Of a DNA stretch of 64,000 nucleotides, positions 1 through 12,994 are shown in pieces. This DNA comes from Lelliottia wanjuensis (lineage in GTDB: Bacteria > Pseudomonadota > Gammaproteobacteria > Enterobacterales > Enterobacteriaceae). The stretch lies in assembly GCF_030238365.1 (NCBI RefSeq), contig NZ_JASSOT010000068.1:1-64000 (forward strand). The letters run 5' to 3'. Numbering within the stretch: position 1 is the first letter of the stretch; each line of letters begins with the position of its first letter. The notes beneath the pieces are model-generated. The model worked only from the letters and a program-made list of their open reading frames with translations. It was not told the DNA's origin and made no database searches. The translations under genes were made by a program, and so were the position numbers.

Positions 1-34
1 GGCGTTGCATAGGTCGGGTCTCAGTCCAGGGCAT
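1..34 (-). CDS. IS481-family transposase, N-terminal fragment
   Basis: Only eleven codons are inside the window. They read MPWTETRPMQR and continue past position 1. The ATG at 34-32 has an AGGAG ribosome site about eight bases upstream. This N-terminus matches the start I remember for IS481-family DDE transposases, which carry an N-terminal helix-turn-helix and a C-terminal rve domain; neither domain is visible here. Whether the full gene is intact cannot be judged. Confidence 0.65.
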   Translation of the reverse strand, partial: MPWTETRPMQR

Positions 35-116
35 AGTGAGTCTCCTCTTCTATGCCAGTTATAACTGTTACCCATGTATCCGGTCTAAAGTGTTACCCAT
101 GTTTCCGGTTCATACC
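1..116 (-). mobile_element. IS481-family element, one end (partial)
   Basis: On the minus strand, two near-identical 19-base units lie 25 bases apart (66-84 and 91-109, 18 of 19 identical; read on plus, each begins TGTTACCCATGT). They are followed by a ribosome site and the start of a transposase gene that leaves the window. Subterminal repeats upstream of a transposase that begins MPWTETRPMQR are, from memory, typical of IS481-family elements. The outer boundary is placed at 113-116, where a REP-type sequence downstream of yicH is interrupted. No target duplication can be seen because the other end is outside the window. Confidence 0.7.
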
Positions 117-137
117 CTGCGCTTACCGGGCCTACGG
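117..137. repeat. REP-type element, cut by the IS end
   Basis: Read on the minus strand this is GTAGGCCCGGTAAGCGCAG, the first half of the palindromic REP seen whole at 50398-50427 and 56816-56845. The second half (GCGCCACC and so on) is absent, and the IS481-like sequence begins instead. It lies directly downstream of the yicH stop. Confidence 0.6.
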
Positions 138-144
138 TTCAGGG

Positions 145-1830
145 TTACGGTGCCGTTGAAATCACGCCACCCACCATCGTCTGCTCGACCTGCTGCTTAT
201 CCATGTTCACTGCCTTCAATTTCCCGTTCACCGTCGGTTTTAGCGGCGCTTTATCCTGCACGCTCCCGCTGGCGGTCAGTTGGATGTTGCCGTCGCCACT
301 CACCGGCAGCGCAGGCCAGCCCCACTGTTGCAGCACGTTCAGCGGCACACCGCGACCGTTCAGGCTGATCGTGGTCTGACGCTGCGGCAACTGTGAAACC
401 GTCCCCGTCGCTTCCAGAATGCCTTTCTCAGTAAAGGCGCTCAGCTCCGTGATATTCACCGTCGAGGCATTCGCGGCGAGCGCCATCGACGGACGTCGCA
501 CGTCCACGCGGTTAAAGGTAGCGGCGGCGCCGTTAAGCGTCGCATTGCCGCCCCACACGCCCCACTGGCGATCTTTCCCCAGCTGGAGGTTGGCGCCATA
601 ACCATCGAGGGAAGTGACCTGCCACGGGAATGCCGGGTCGATATCAATCACCAGGTTGCGGCTCAGGCCGAACTTTTTCAGGGTGACGCCGTTGAGCCAC
701 TCCGGCAGCGGGTCCATCCACAGGGCTTTCCAGTTCTGCGGCAGCGTATATTCGAGCCCGGCGACGGCGACGTCGTCCAGCACCAGGGCTTTACCGTTGC
801 GCAGCCAGTTGCCGGAGGTGCGCACCATGCCGCCTTCCCAGCGGGATGTGAACTGGCGCAGCGCCACGCCCTGCGGCGAGAATTCAGCGTTCAGAATCGG
901 GTCAAAAAGATGCAGCGAACCGTAGATAAACTCGCTGGCGTTCATCGACAGACGCCCGTCCTGGCTCTGCCAGTCGCCCTTGCTCAGAGTCAGGTTGCGC
1001 AGGCTCAGGTCGAGATCGGTCACCGCCCAGTCCGGGCCTTGCAGGCGCGCGTCGGTCACTTCCAGACGACCAATCTGTAACGACGGCAGCGTGGTGATCG
1101 GTGCGAAGAAATCCGCTAATGATTTATCACTTTGCAGACGAATGTCGTTCAGACGCATGGTGTCGATCACCCATCCGCCGTCGGCGTTGCGCCGCGCGGT
1201 GCCGGTCAGCGAGCCGCGCGCCATGTCCGCGCCGATGGTGCTCAGCACCACTTCTTTACCGTTCAGCTCCCCCTGAATCAGCACGTTGCTGGTGGGCACG
1301 CCGTTGAGGGTCAGCGATCCGGCGCTCATCTGGATCTGCGCATTATTGCCCAGCACTTTGCCCGCTTTCGGTTCCCAGGGGCTGACGCCGCCTGTGACTT
1401 TTTGCGCGCTCAGGTCCCATTCGGTATTCGGGCTGTTAAACGCCATATTGTTTAGCTGCAGTCGGTCGGCCTGGAAGGGGAGCGGGGCCGTCTGCGGGGA
1501 GAGATTCAGCGTCCCATCGTGCAGGGTGATGGTGTCCATATGCAGCGGATCGGTGATTTGTCGGCTGCTCAGACCGATATCGACTTTCTTCGCCACCAGC
1601 GTGGCGGGTTTGCCATCGCGGCCAAAGGTGACGTTTTCCAAGATGATATGCGACGGGGAGGAAAAGCGGTGATCCATCAGGTCGAAGTTGAGTTCGTAGT
1701 CGGTATTCACCGTGATCCAGCTGCTCACCTGCGACGCGCCCCAGCGGGTCTGCACGAGGATATAGAGTGCCAGGATTGCGATCAGCACCGCAACCAAAAT
1801 CCAGATCAGCAGCTTTCCAATAAATTTCAT
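145..1830 (-). CDS. yicH: AsmA-family inner-membrane protein YicH
   Basis: 561 residues from the ATG beginning MKFIGKLL. An upstream in-frame codon adds eight residues that are not in the E. coli protein, and GGAAG lies just before the chosen ATG. Residues 5-27 form one membrane helix. The rest is a long soluble region of beta-rich repeats, typical of AsmA-like proteins, which are anchored in the inner membrane and reach into the periplasm. Members of this family are linked to phospholipid transport to the outer membrane; YicH itself is poorly defined. The C-terminus is a few residues shorter than in E. coli, just before the REP and IS junction. It lies downstream of xanP on the same strand. 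Confidence 0.9.
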   Translation of the reverse strand: MKFIGKLLIWILVAVLIAILALYILVQTRWGASQVSSWITVNTDYELNFDLMDHRFSSPSHIILENVTFGRDGKPATLVAKKVDIGLSSRQITDPLHMDTITLHDGTLNLSPQTAPLPFQADRLQLNNMAFNSPNTEWDLSAQKVTGGVSPWEPKAGKVLGNNAQIQMSAGSLTLNGVPTSNVLIQGELNGKEVVLSTIGADMARGSLTGTARRNADGGWVIDTMRLNDIRLQSDKSLADFFAPITTLPSLQIGRLEVTDARLQGPDWAVTDLDLSLRNLTLSKGDWQSQDGRLSMNASEFIYGSLHLFDPILNAEFSPQGVALRQFTSRWEGGMVRTSGNWLRNGKALVLDDVAVAGLEYTLPQNWKALWMDPLPEWLNGVTLKKFGLSRNLVIDIDPAFPWQVTSLDGYGANLQLGKDRQWGVWGGNATLNGAAATFNRVDVRRPSMALAANASTVNITELSAFTEKGILEATGTVSQLPQRQTTISLNGRGVPLNVLQQWGWPALPVSGDGNIQLTASGSVQDKAPLKPTVNGKLKAVNMDKQQVEQTMVGGVISTAP

Positions 1831-1914
1831 GGTCTTCCATCCCGTCAAACGCACATAGAGGAGTTATGCACGATTTATGCGCAATCCTCAAGGCAGGAAT
1901 GGTGTAATTCGGTT

Positions 1915-1941
1915 TCACGGCAGGCGCGATGCCTGCCGTGA
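1915..1941 (-). terminator. Hairpin between xanP and yicH
   Basis: A perfect 11-base stem (1915-1925 with 1931-1941) with loop GCGAT lies seven bases after the xanP stop. There is no T-run on the minus strand, so it may be a 3' end stabiliser or a partial, Rho-assisted terminator rather than a classical one. Confidence 0.5.
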
Positions 1942-1947
1942 CGGGGA

Positions 1948-3342
1948 TCAGTTCTTTTCAGGCGGGAAGACGAGGTTCAGAACAATCGCAGTGATACCGC
2001 CCGCGGCGATGCCGGAGGAGAGCAGGTTTTTCACCCAGTCAGGGGCGAACTGCAGGATCAGTGGCTGCTGAGACACGCCGAGGCCGACGGCCAGCGACAG
2101 CGCGATAATCATGATCGCACGACGGTTCAGCGGCTCGCGCGACACGATACGCACGCCAGATGCGGCAATCGTCCCGAACATCACCAGCGTTGCGCCGCCC
2201 AGAACCGGTTCCGGAATGTGCTGCACGAAGCCGCTCACCGCCGGGAACAGGCCGAGCACGATCAGCATCAGCGCCACCACAAAGCCCACGTAGCGGCTGG
2301 CGACGCCGGTCAGCTGGATCACGCCGTTGTTCTGGCCGAAGCAGGAGTTCGGGAAGGTGTTAAACACGGCGGAGACAAAGGAGTTCAGTCCGTTCGCCAG
2401 CACGCCGCCTTTCAGGCGCTTCATGTACAGCGGGCCAGAGACCGGCTGTTCGGAGACGTCGGACGTCGCGGTGATGTCGCCGATGGTTTCCAGAGAGGTG
2501 ATCATGAACACCAGCATCAGCGGCAGGAGCAGGTTCCAGTCGATGCCGAGGCCGTAATAGAGCGGCGTCGGGACCATGATCAGCGGGCTGTTGGTCGGGG
2601 CGGTGTTTTCCGGCAGCATGCCGAGCGCCCACGCCATCAGATAACCGGCCGCCATGGCAATAACCAGCGAGGCGACGCGCAGGTACGGGTTACGCTGACG
2701 GTTGAGCAGAATAATAATCGCCAGCACCACGCCCGCCAGCAGCAGGTTTTTCGGTGCGCCGAAGGTGTGGTCGCTCATCGCCGCATACCCGCCGCCGATG
2801 GACGTCAGGCCAACCTGAATCAGCGACAGACCGATAATCATCACCACTACGCCGGAGACCAGCGGGGTAATCACGCGGCGCGCCAGGTGCAGTACGCGGG
2901 AGATGACCATTTCCGTACAGCTGGCCAGCATCAATGTGCCGAACAGGGCGGCCATCATCGTTGGCACATCCGCGCCGCCAGTTTTCAGTGCAGTGCCGCC
3001 CATGATCAGCGGAGCAACAAAGTTAAAGCTGGTGCCCTGAATCGACAGCAAACCTGAGCCCACCGGACCCCAGGCTTTAATCTGAATAATCGACGCCACG
3101 CCGGAGGCAAACAGGGACATGCTGATGATGTGCTGCGTGTCCTGAGCCGGTAAACCGAGCGCCTGGCAGATCAGCAGGGCAGGCGTAATCACCGCCACGA
3201 ACATCGCCAGCAGGTGCTGACAGGCGGCGAACAGGGTCTGCGCCAGCGGTGGGCGATCTTCAAGACGGTAGATTAATTCACTATTATGCTGAGTCGGCGC
3301 AATCGGTTGCGCATCAGGAGACTCTACGGCGTTAACGGACAT
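1948..3342 (-). CDS. xanP: Xanthine:proton symporter XanP
   Basis: 464 residues, nearly identical to E. coli XanP (YicE) except for the first 15. It is a nucleobase-ascorbate transporter (NCS2 family) of the inner membrane with about 14 transmembrane segments; it imports xanthine with a proton. Family signatures visible include SIQGTSFNF near residue 90 and the [10 protein letters not shown] stretch near 330. The start MSVNAVES is preferred: the in-frame GTG 15 bases upstream sits inside the GTGGGA ribosome site. A PurR-type operator lies upstream. In K-12 the gene gltS lies between recG and xanP; here they are neighbours. Confidence 0.96.
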   Translation of the reverse strand: MSVNAVESPDAQPIAPTQHNSELIYRLEDRPPLAQTLFAACQHLLAMFVAVITPALLICQALGLPAQDTQHIISMSLFASGVASIIQIKAWGPVGSGLLSIQGTSFNFVAPLIMGGTALKTGGADVPTMMAALFGTLMLASCTEMVISRVLHLARRVITPLVSGVVVMIIGLSLIQVGLTSIGGGYAAMSDHTFGAPKNLLLAGVVLAIIILLNRQRNPYLRVASLVIAMAAGYLMAWALGMLPENTAPTNSPLIMVPTPLYYGLGIDWNLLLPLMLVFMITSLETIGDITATSDVSEQPVSGPLYMKRLKGGVLANGLNSFVSAVFNTFPNSCFGQNNGVIQLTGVASRYVGFVVALMLIVLGLFPAVSGFVQHIPEPVLGGATLVMFGTIAASGVRIVSREPLNRRAIMIIALSLAVGLGVSQQPLILQFAPDWVKNLLSSGIAAGGITAIVLNLVFPPEKN

Positions 3343-3394
3343 CGGCGGCAATCCCACGGTGGAAAAGCGGGCATTTTAGCTGACCGGATGGTAA

Positions 3395-3423
3395 AAGCAA
3401 ACGATTGCATTTATAAATTATAC
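3395..3423 (-). promoter_or_regulatory. PurR-type operator and -10 box upstream of xanP
   Basis: AAGCAAACGATTGCAT (3395-3410) matches the PurR consensus ACGCAAACGTTTGCGT at 13 of 16 positions. On the minus strand a TATAAT box (3423-3418) lies just upstream, placing the operator around the transcription start. The -35 region is weak. This would repress xanthine uptake when hypoxanthine or guanine is abundant (inference). Confidence 0.6.
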
Positions 3424-3445
3424 AAACTGTTTCTGGCAGTGTTTA

Positions 3446-5527
3446 TCAGGCGTTGGAATAACGCTCGGTTTCCGGCATCCAGCGCTCAATCAATGCGGTT
3501 GCCTGCGCGGAATGGCGCTCGTGAATGTAACGCGCAAGGCGCTGAACTTCAGGGATCATCGCCTGGTCACGCAGCAGATCGGCGACTTTGAACTCGGCGT
3601 TGCCGGTCTGGCGCGTGCCTAACAGTTCGCCGGGTCCGCGGATCTCGAGATCTTTTTGCGCAATGACAAAGCCATCGTTGCTGTCGCGCAAGACTTGCAG
3701 CCGCATTTGCGCCGTTTTGGACAGCGGGGATTTGAAGAGCAATACGCAGTGGGACGCCACCGCACCACGTCCGACGCGGCCACGCAGCTGGTGGAGTTGC
3801 GCAAGACCCAGTCGCTCCGGGTTTTCGATAATCATCAGGCTGGCATTAGGCACATCCACACCCACTTCGATCACCGTCGTGGCGATCAGCAAATGCAGCT
3901 CGCCCTGCTTGAATGCCTGCATCACGGCCTGTTTCTCAGCAGGCTTCATTCGGCCATGCACCAGCCCGACGTTCAGCTCGGGTAGCGCCAGCTTGAGTTC
4001 TTCCCACGTGGCCTCTGCCGCCTGGGCTTCCAGCAGGTCGGACTCTTCAATCAAGGTACACACCCAGTACGCCTGACGTCCTTCGTGCGTACAGGCGTTG
4101 CGCACGCGCTCGATGATCTCACTGCGACGGGTATCCGGAATCGCCACGGTGGTGACCGGCGTACGGCCTGGCGGCAGTTCGTCGATGGTCGAGGTATCCA
4201 GATCGGCATAGGCGGTCATCGCCAGGGTGCGTGGAATCGGGGTCGCGGTCATGATCAGCTGATGCGGATGGAAACCTTGCTGCAGCCCTTTCTCCCACAG
4301 CGCCAGGCGCTGATGCACGCCAAAGCGGTGCTGTTCGTCGATGATCACCAGCGCAAGGCCGTTAAACTGCACCTGTTCCTGGAAAATGGCGTGGGTGCCG
4401 ACAATCATCTGCACCTGACCGCTGGCGATCGCTTCCTGCTGCGCAAGACGCGCTTTGCCTTTTTGCTTCCCGACCAGCCAGCCGACCTCGACACCCAGGG
4501 GCGCAAACCAGCTGCGGAAGTTGTTGGCGTGCTGCTCGGCGAGCAGTTCCGTCGGCGCCATCAGCGCCACCTGCTTGCCGTTTGCGATGGCGCGCAGTGC
4601 CGCGAGGGCAGCAACCAGGGTTTTACCGGAACCGACATCACCCTGTACCAGGCGCATCATCGGCACGTCGAGCGCCATATCGCGTTCGATCTCGGCGGTG
4701 ACTCGCGCCTGGGCGTTAGTCGGCTTAAACGGCAGGGAGGCCAGCAGCTTATCTTTTAAATCATCACGGGCAGGAAGGGGTTGGGCATGAAAACGCTGGG
4801 CACCCGCGCGAAGCGCCAGCATGCTCAGGTTATGGGCCAGTAATTCTTCAAGGATAAGCCGCCGCTGGGCCGGATGTTGGCCGCTCTCTAAATCGCTCAG
4901 CTGTAAAGATGGCGGTGGGCGGTGCAATGTGCGGATCGCTTCCGGCAGGCTCATCATGCCCTGCGCCAGCTCTGGTGGCAGCAGTTCGGCGATGGCACAG
5001 GTATCGAGCAACTCAAGCGCCTGATCGGTCAGCTTGCGCAGCGTAGCCTGCTTGATGCCTTCCGTCGTGGGGTAAACCGGCGTCAGCGTCTCCTGGAGTT
5101 CAGGCGTACTCAGATCGCCCTGCACGCGGTATTCCGGGTGGATCATCTCCGCGCCGTACTTACCGCGCTTCGCTTCGCCGTAGGCCAGCACGCGTCGACC
5201 GGTGGCGAGACTGTTTTTCATCGCTGCGTTGAAGTTGAAAAAACGCATGGTGAGAATGCCGGAGCCGTCGCTGATCTGACAGGTCATCATCCGGCGACCG
5301 CCGAATGTGATGCTGCTGTTCAGCACCTCGCCTTCCACGGTGGCGTAGATGCCGGGCAGCAAATCGCCGATGGCGTAAAGCTGTGTGCGGTCTTCGTAGC
5401 GCAGAGGGAGGTGTAGAAGTAAATCTTGCACGGTGTGCAGGCCGATCTTCGCCAGCTTGCTGCTTTGCGCTGCGCCTACGCCCGTTAAGGAGCTGAGCGG
5501 AACGGCATCAAGCAGATGGCCTTTCAT
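3446..5527 (-). CDS. recG: ATP-dependent DNA helicase RecG
   Basis: 693 residues, the same length as E. coli RecG and closely similar throughout. RecG reverses stalled replication forks and branch-migrates Holliday junctions. An N-terminal wedge/OB domain (about 60-150) binds the branched DNA. The helicase core has the Walker A motif GDVGSGKT at 296-303 and the DEQH box at 397-400, with motif VI (QLRGRVGRG) near 600. It is last in the gmk-rpoZ-spoT-trmH-recG series, three bases after the trmH stop, so probably translated from the same message. Confidence 0.98.
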   Translation of the reverse strand: MKGHLLDAVPLSSLTGVGAAQSSKLAKIGLHTVQDLLLHLPLRYEDRTQLYAIGDLLPGIYATVEGEVLNSSITFGGRRMMTCQISDGSGILTMRFFNFNAAMKNSLATGRRVLAYGEAKRGKYGAEMIHPEYRVQGDLSTPELQETLTPVYPTTEGIKQATLRKLTDQALELLDTCAIAELLPPELAQGMMSLPEAIRTLHRPPPSLQLSDLESGQHPAQRRLILEELLAHNLSMLALRAGAQRFHAQPLPARDDLKDKLLASLPFKPTNAQARVTAEIERDMALDVPMMRLVQGDVGSGKTLVAALAALRAIANGKQVALMAPTELLAEQHANNFRSWFAPLGVEVGWLVGKQKGKARLAQQEAIASGQVQMIVGTHAIFQEQVQFNGLALVIIDEQHRFGVHQRLALWEKGLQQGFHPHQLIMTATPIPRTLAMTAYADLDTSTIDELPPGRTPVTTVAIPDTRRSEIIERVRNACTHEGRQAYWVCTLIEESDLLEAQAAEATWEELKLALPELNVGLVHGRMKPAEKQAVMQAFKQGELHLLIATTVIEVGVDVPNASLMIIENPERLGLAQLHQLRGRVGRGAVASHCVLLFKSPLSKTAQMRLQVLRDSNDGFVIAQKDLEIRGPGELLGTRQTGNAEFKVADLLRDQAMIPEVQRLARYIHERHSAQATALIERWMPETERYSNA

Positions 5528-5530
5528 GAA

Positions 5531-6220
5531 TTAGCCTGCAAACTGCATGGTGGACCACCACGCGGCATCGGCTTCGATTTCGCCCTGCGCGTTGACGTGG
5601 GGATAAGGGAGTTGCTTCTGTTTTGCCACGCGGGCCAGCACCGGATAACCGCCTTCGAACAGCAGGCGCTGCTGCTCGTCTTCCGGGAGCATGCTGTTTT
5701 CACGCTCGTACATCCCTGCGTTTTGGCGCTGGCGCTGGGCTTCATACAGAATCAGCGCCGAGGCGACGGAGACGTTAAGCGACTGCACCATACCGATCAT
5801 CGGGATGATGATGTCCTGATCCGCCAGCTCTAACGCTTCCTGGGTGATCCCGGTTTTCTCCTGACCCATCAGAATACAGGTGGGACGGGTGTAATCAATC
5901 TCGCGGAAATCGACGGCTTTATCGGAAAGATGGGTGGCAAGGATCTGCATGCCGCTGCCTTTCAGCTCTGCAACGGCGTCGGCAATCGTGGGATGGGTTT
6001 TAACCGTCACCCAGCTGTTGCTCCCGGCCGCGCTGGAGGCCATGGTGCGCATGTTTTTACTCGGCCAGACGGCGTGAACTTCATGCACGCCAACGGCGTC
6101 CGCGGTGCGGACGATGGCGGAGACGTTATGAGGTTTATGGACCTGCTCCATACACACCGTCAGATCGGGCTGACGTCTGGCGAGCATCTCACAGATACGT
6201 TCATAACGTTCAGATCTCAT
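5531..6220 (-). CDS. trmH: tRNA (guanosine-18-2'-O)-methyltransferase TrmH
   Basis: 229 residues, full length. This SPOUT-class enzyme (formerly SpoU) methylates the ribose of G18 in the D-loop of tRNAs using S-adenosylmethionine. SpoU motifs are visible: NVSAIVRTADAVG near residue 33, LMGQEKTGI near 125 and MVQSLNVSVASA near 150, which form the knot that binds the cofactor. It starts four bases after the spoT stop and ends three bases before recG, in the usual enterobacterial operon. Confidence 0.97.
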   Translation of the reverse strand: MRSERYERICEMLARRQPDLTVCMEQVHKPHNVSAIVRTADAVGVHEVHAVWPSKNMRTMASSAAGSNSWVTVKTHPTIADAVAELKGSGMQILATHLSDKAVDFREIDYTRPTCILMGQEKTGITQEALELADQDIIIPMIGMVQSLNVSVASALILYEAQRQRQNAGMYERENSMLPEDEQQRLLFEGGYPVLARVAKQKQLPYPHVNAQGEIEADAAWWSTMQFAG

Positions 6221-6224
6221 GTCA

Positions 6225-8336
6225 CTAATTTCGGTTACGGGTGACTTTAATGACGTCCGGCATCACGCGAATTTTGCGCATAATATTCGCCAGATGCACA
6301 CGATCGCGCGCGGTCAGGCGAATGAACGCGCTATAGACGCGGCCATCTTTTTCTTCCGTATTCAGGCTCTGAATGTTGGAAGTGGCCGTGTTAATCGCCG
6401 CCGTCAGGTTCGCCAGTGCGCCCTGGTGGTTGAACATATCAACTTTAATTTCGGTGATAAATTCCTGCTCGGTCTCTTTATCCCACTCAACGGCCATGAA
6501 CTTCTCGGGCTCTTTCTGATAGCCACGGATGTTACGGCAGGACTCGTGGTGGATAACCAGACCTTTACCTGGGCTGACGTGGGCGATGATCGGATCGCCT
6601 GGAATCGGTCGGCAGCATTTGGCGAAGGTGATCAGCACGCCATCCGCGCCTTTAATCGGCAGATGACCGTGGCCCTGAGTTGTTGGCTGCGCAACGGAGG
6701 CTTCGCCTTGCTGCAGGTTCTTCGCGACCACGACGCTCATGGCGTTGCCGAGGCCGATTTCTGCCAGCAGATCGTCAAGCGAGGCGAGCTTCATGCGCTC
6801 CAGCTCTCGCTGAATATTCTCTGGCGGAATTTCGGCCAGCTTGCGGCTGCCACCCAACGCGTGGTTGAGCAGGCGACGGCCAAGGCTGACGGAATCGTCA
6901 CGTTTCAGGTTTTTCAGCAGTTGGCGGATCTTCGCGCGCGCTTTGGAGCTGACGACGAAGTTAAGCCATGCGGCATTCGGGCGAGCGCCCGGTGCGGTAA
7001 TGATTTCGACCGTCTGACCGCTGGTGAGCGGCTGCGACAGCGGATAAGGCTGCCTGTCGACGCGTGCGCCTACGCAGGCATGACCGATGTCGGTGTGCAC
7101 GGCATAAGCGAAGTCGACCGGCGTGGCGCCAGCAGGCAGCTCGACAATGCGCCCTTCTGGCGTGAAAACGTAAATCTCATCCGGGAAGAGATCGGATTTA
7201 ACGCTCTCGATAAATTCAAACGAACTCCCGGCGCTCTGCTGGAGTTCAAGCAGGCTTTGCATCCAGCGCTGGGCGCGGATTTGCGCGGTGGTGCTGGTTT
7301 CGCCGTGCTCTTTATAAGCCCAGTGCGCGGCAACACCCATTTCCGCCATCTGGTCCATGTCTTCGGTGCGGATTTGCACCTCAACAGGCACGCCGTGTGG
7401 CCCGATCATCGAGGTGTGCAAAGATTGATAGCCGTTCGCTTTTGGAATGGCGATGTAGTCTTTGACGCGCCCCGGACGCGGTTTGTACAGGCTGTGCATT
7501 TGGCCGAGCACGCGGTAGCAGGTGTCAGAATCATGAACGATGACGCGGAATGCGTAGATGTCCATGATCGAGTGAAAACGCTGCTCTTTGAGCACCATCT
7601 TGCAGTAGATGGAGTAGAGATGTTTTTCGCGGCCGCTTACGCGACACGGAATTCCCGCTTCCTGCAAACGTCCGTCGATTTCAGAGAGGATTTTTTGAAT
7701 CATCTCTTTACGGTTGCCGCGCGCGGCTTTGACCACCTCTTTAATCACACGATAGCGGTTCGGGTACAACGCTTCAAAACCCAGCTCTTCCAGCTCGGTT
7801 TTAATGTGATGGATACCTAAACGGTGTGCCAGCGGGCTATAAATTTCGAGGGTTTCACGCGCGATGCGGCGACGTTTATCCGGGCGTAATGAGCCCAGCG
7901 TGCGCATATTATGGGTACGGTCAGCGAGTTTGATAAGTATGACGCGGATATCCTGCACCATCGCCATAATCATCTTGCGGAAGTTTTCGGCTTGCGCCTC
8001 TTTCTTATCGCGGAATTTCAGCTTATCAAGCTTAGAGACCCCTTCCACCAGTTCGGCAACGCTTTTGCCAAACAGCTGTTCCATATCCTGGTAGGTGGCG
8101 GGGGTATCTTCGATCACGTCATGCAGCAGCGCGGCCATCAGCGTTTCATAGTCGAGTTTCATCTCGGCCAGAATACAGGCCACCGCTACCGGGTGCGTGA
8201 TATAGGGTTCACCGCTTGAACGTGTCTGGCCCTCGTGAGCGTCACGTGCAACGAGATACGCCTGCTGAAGACGCTTAATCTGGTCTTCAGGCAGGTAGGT
8301 TTGAATCAGTTGATTCAGGCTTTCAAACAGATACAA
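6225..8336 (-). CDS. spoT: Bifunctional (p)ppGpp hydrolase/synthetase SpoT
   Basis: 703 residues. SpoT degrades the alarmone (p)ppGpp and makes it weakly under carbon, fatty-acid and iron stress. The N-terminal HD hydrolase domain is intact (H72-D73 with downstream ED). The synthetase domain follows at roughly 200-350, then a TGS domain (about 390-450, beginning IYVFTPEGRIVELP), a helical/zinc-finger-like region and a C-terminal ACT domain (about 625-700). It lies between rpoZ (19 bases upstream) and trmH. Confidence 0.98.
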   Translation of the reverse strand: MYLFESLNQLIQTYLPEDQIKRLQQAYLVARDAHEGQTRSSGEPYITHPVAVACILAEMKLDYETLMAALLHDVIEDTPATYQDMEQLFGKSVAELVEGVSKLDKLKFRDKKEAQAENFRKMIMAMVQDIRVILIKLADRTHNMRTLGSLRPDKRRRIARETLEIYSPLAHRLGIHHIKTELEELGFEALYPNRYRVIKEVVKAARGNRKEMIQKILSEIDGRLQEAGIPCRVSGREKHLYSIYCKMVLKEQRFHSIMDIYAFRVIVHDSDTCYRVLGQMHSLYKPRPGRVKDYIAIPKANGYQSLHTSMIGPHGVPVEVQIRTEDMDQMAEMGVAAHWAYKEHGETSTTAQIRAQRWMQSLLELQQSAGSSFEFIESVKSDLFPDEIYVFTPEGRIVELPAGATPVDFAYAVHTDIGHACVGARVDRQPYPLSQPLTSGQTVEIITAPGARPNAAWLNFVVSSKARAKIRQLLKNLKRDDSVSLGRRLLNHALGGSRKLAEIPPENIQRELERMKLASLDDLLAEIGLGNAMSVVVAKNLQQGEASVAQPTTQGHGHLPIKGADGVLITFAKCCRPIPGDPIIAHVSPGKGLVIHHESCRNIRGYQKEPEKFMAVEWDKETEQEFITEIKVDMFNHQGALANLTAAINTATSNIQSLNTEEKDGRVYSAFIRLTARDRVHLANIMRKIRVMPDVIKVTRNRN

Positions 8337-8355
8337 GGGCGACCCGCAGGTTTAA

Positions 8356-8631
8356 TTAACGACGGCCTTCAGCAATGGCGGTTACGGCCTGCAGTTCTGC
8401 GGCTTCCTGCTCTTGCTGCTCCTGGCGCTCACGTACGTCGAGGATCTGGTTGTTGATCAGACCTTCTTCGATTTCGCGCAATGCGATAACGGTGGTTTTA
8501 TCGTTTTCTTCTGGTACCAGTGGATCTTTGCCACCGGACTGCATCTGACGAGCGCGACGCGCGGCGACCAGTACCAGGTCAAAACGGTTACCAATTTTCT
8601 CTACAGCGTCCTGAACAGTTACGCGTGCCAT
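8356..8631 (-). CDS. rpoZ: RNA polymerase omega subunit
   Basis: 91 residues, matching E. coli RpoZ in length and nearly in sequence ([14 protein letters not shown] start). Omega wraps the C-terminal tail of beta-prime, aids assembly of RNA polymerase and is part of a ppGpp binding site. Its position directly upstream of spoT is conserved in enterobacteria. It lies 54 bases downstream of gmk on the same strand. The C-terminal third is rich in E and Q, as is usual. Confidence 0.98.
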   Translation of the reverse strand: MARVTVQDAVEKIGNRFDLVLVAARRARQMQSGGKDPLVPEENDKTTVIALREIEEGLINNQILDVRERQEQQEQEAAELQAVTAIAEGRR

Positions 8632-8685
8632 ACTTAAAATGCTCCACAGATGAAGAAAGGACTGGGCATGATACTGAAAGTGCGT

Positions 8686-9327
<642 letters not shown>

Positions 9328-9508
9328 TTAGCGAAGAAGTCTTACATACGGGCTTATTATACACGTCGCCGCTCTGTGACGTAGTCTTTGTCACACTTTT
9401 TCCACTGGATTGTTGATTTTTGCGTACCGTTTTCCGGTTTTCCCCGCCCTTTGCTGCAATCAAAACAAAACCCTGAAGCCGCCTCGTAAATCGTGACTTT
9501 GCAGATAG

Positions 9509-12879
<3,371 letters not shown>

Positions 12880-12994
12880 CGGTTCTTAACGCAAATTTCC
12901 AGGGCGATTACAGAACGGTATTGTATTCGTTTTTGAATATATTATAAGCCCACGAAAAGTGCTTTTTTCTGCCCGTTGTCTTTTTGTTAAGAAC

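Noticed and set aside
66..109. Two 19-base repeats as a short CRISPR or direct-repeat array
   Set aside because: Only two units with a 6-base spacer; their place upstream of a transposase start fits an IS end.
36..368. Plus-strand open frame of 110 codons
   Set aside because: It crosses the IS end, the REP and the yicH 3' end on the opposite strand; it is low-complexity and has no ribosome site.
2218..3057. 279-codon open frame antisense to xanP
   Set aside because: The H, Q and R-rich product is the typical shadow of a membrane-protein gene.
6219..7820. 533-codon open frame antisense to spoT
   Set aside because: It mirrors the codon bias of spoT, has no ribosome site, and resembles no family. 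Long antisense frames are common in G/C-rich enterobacterial genes.
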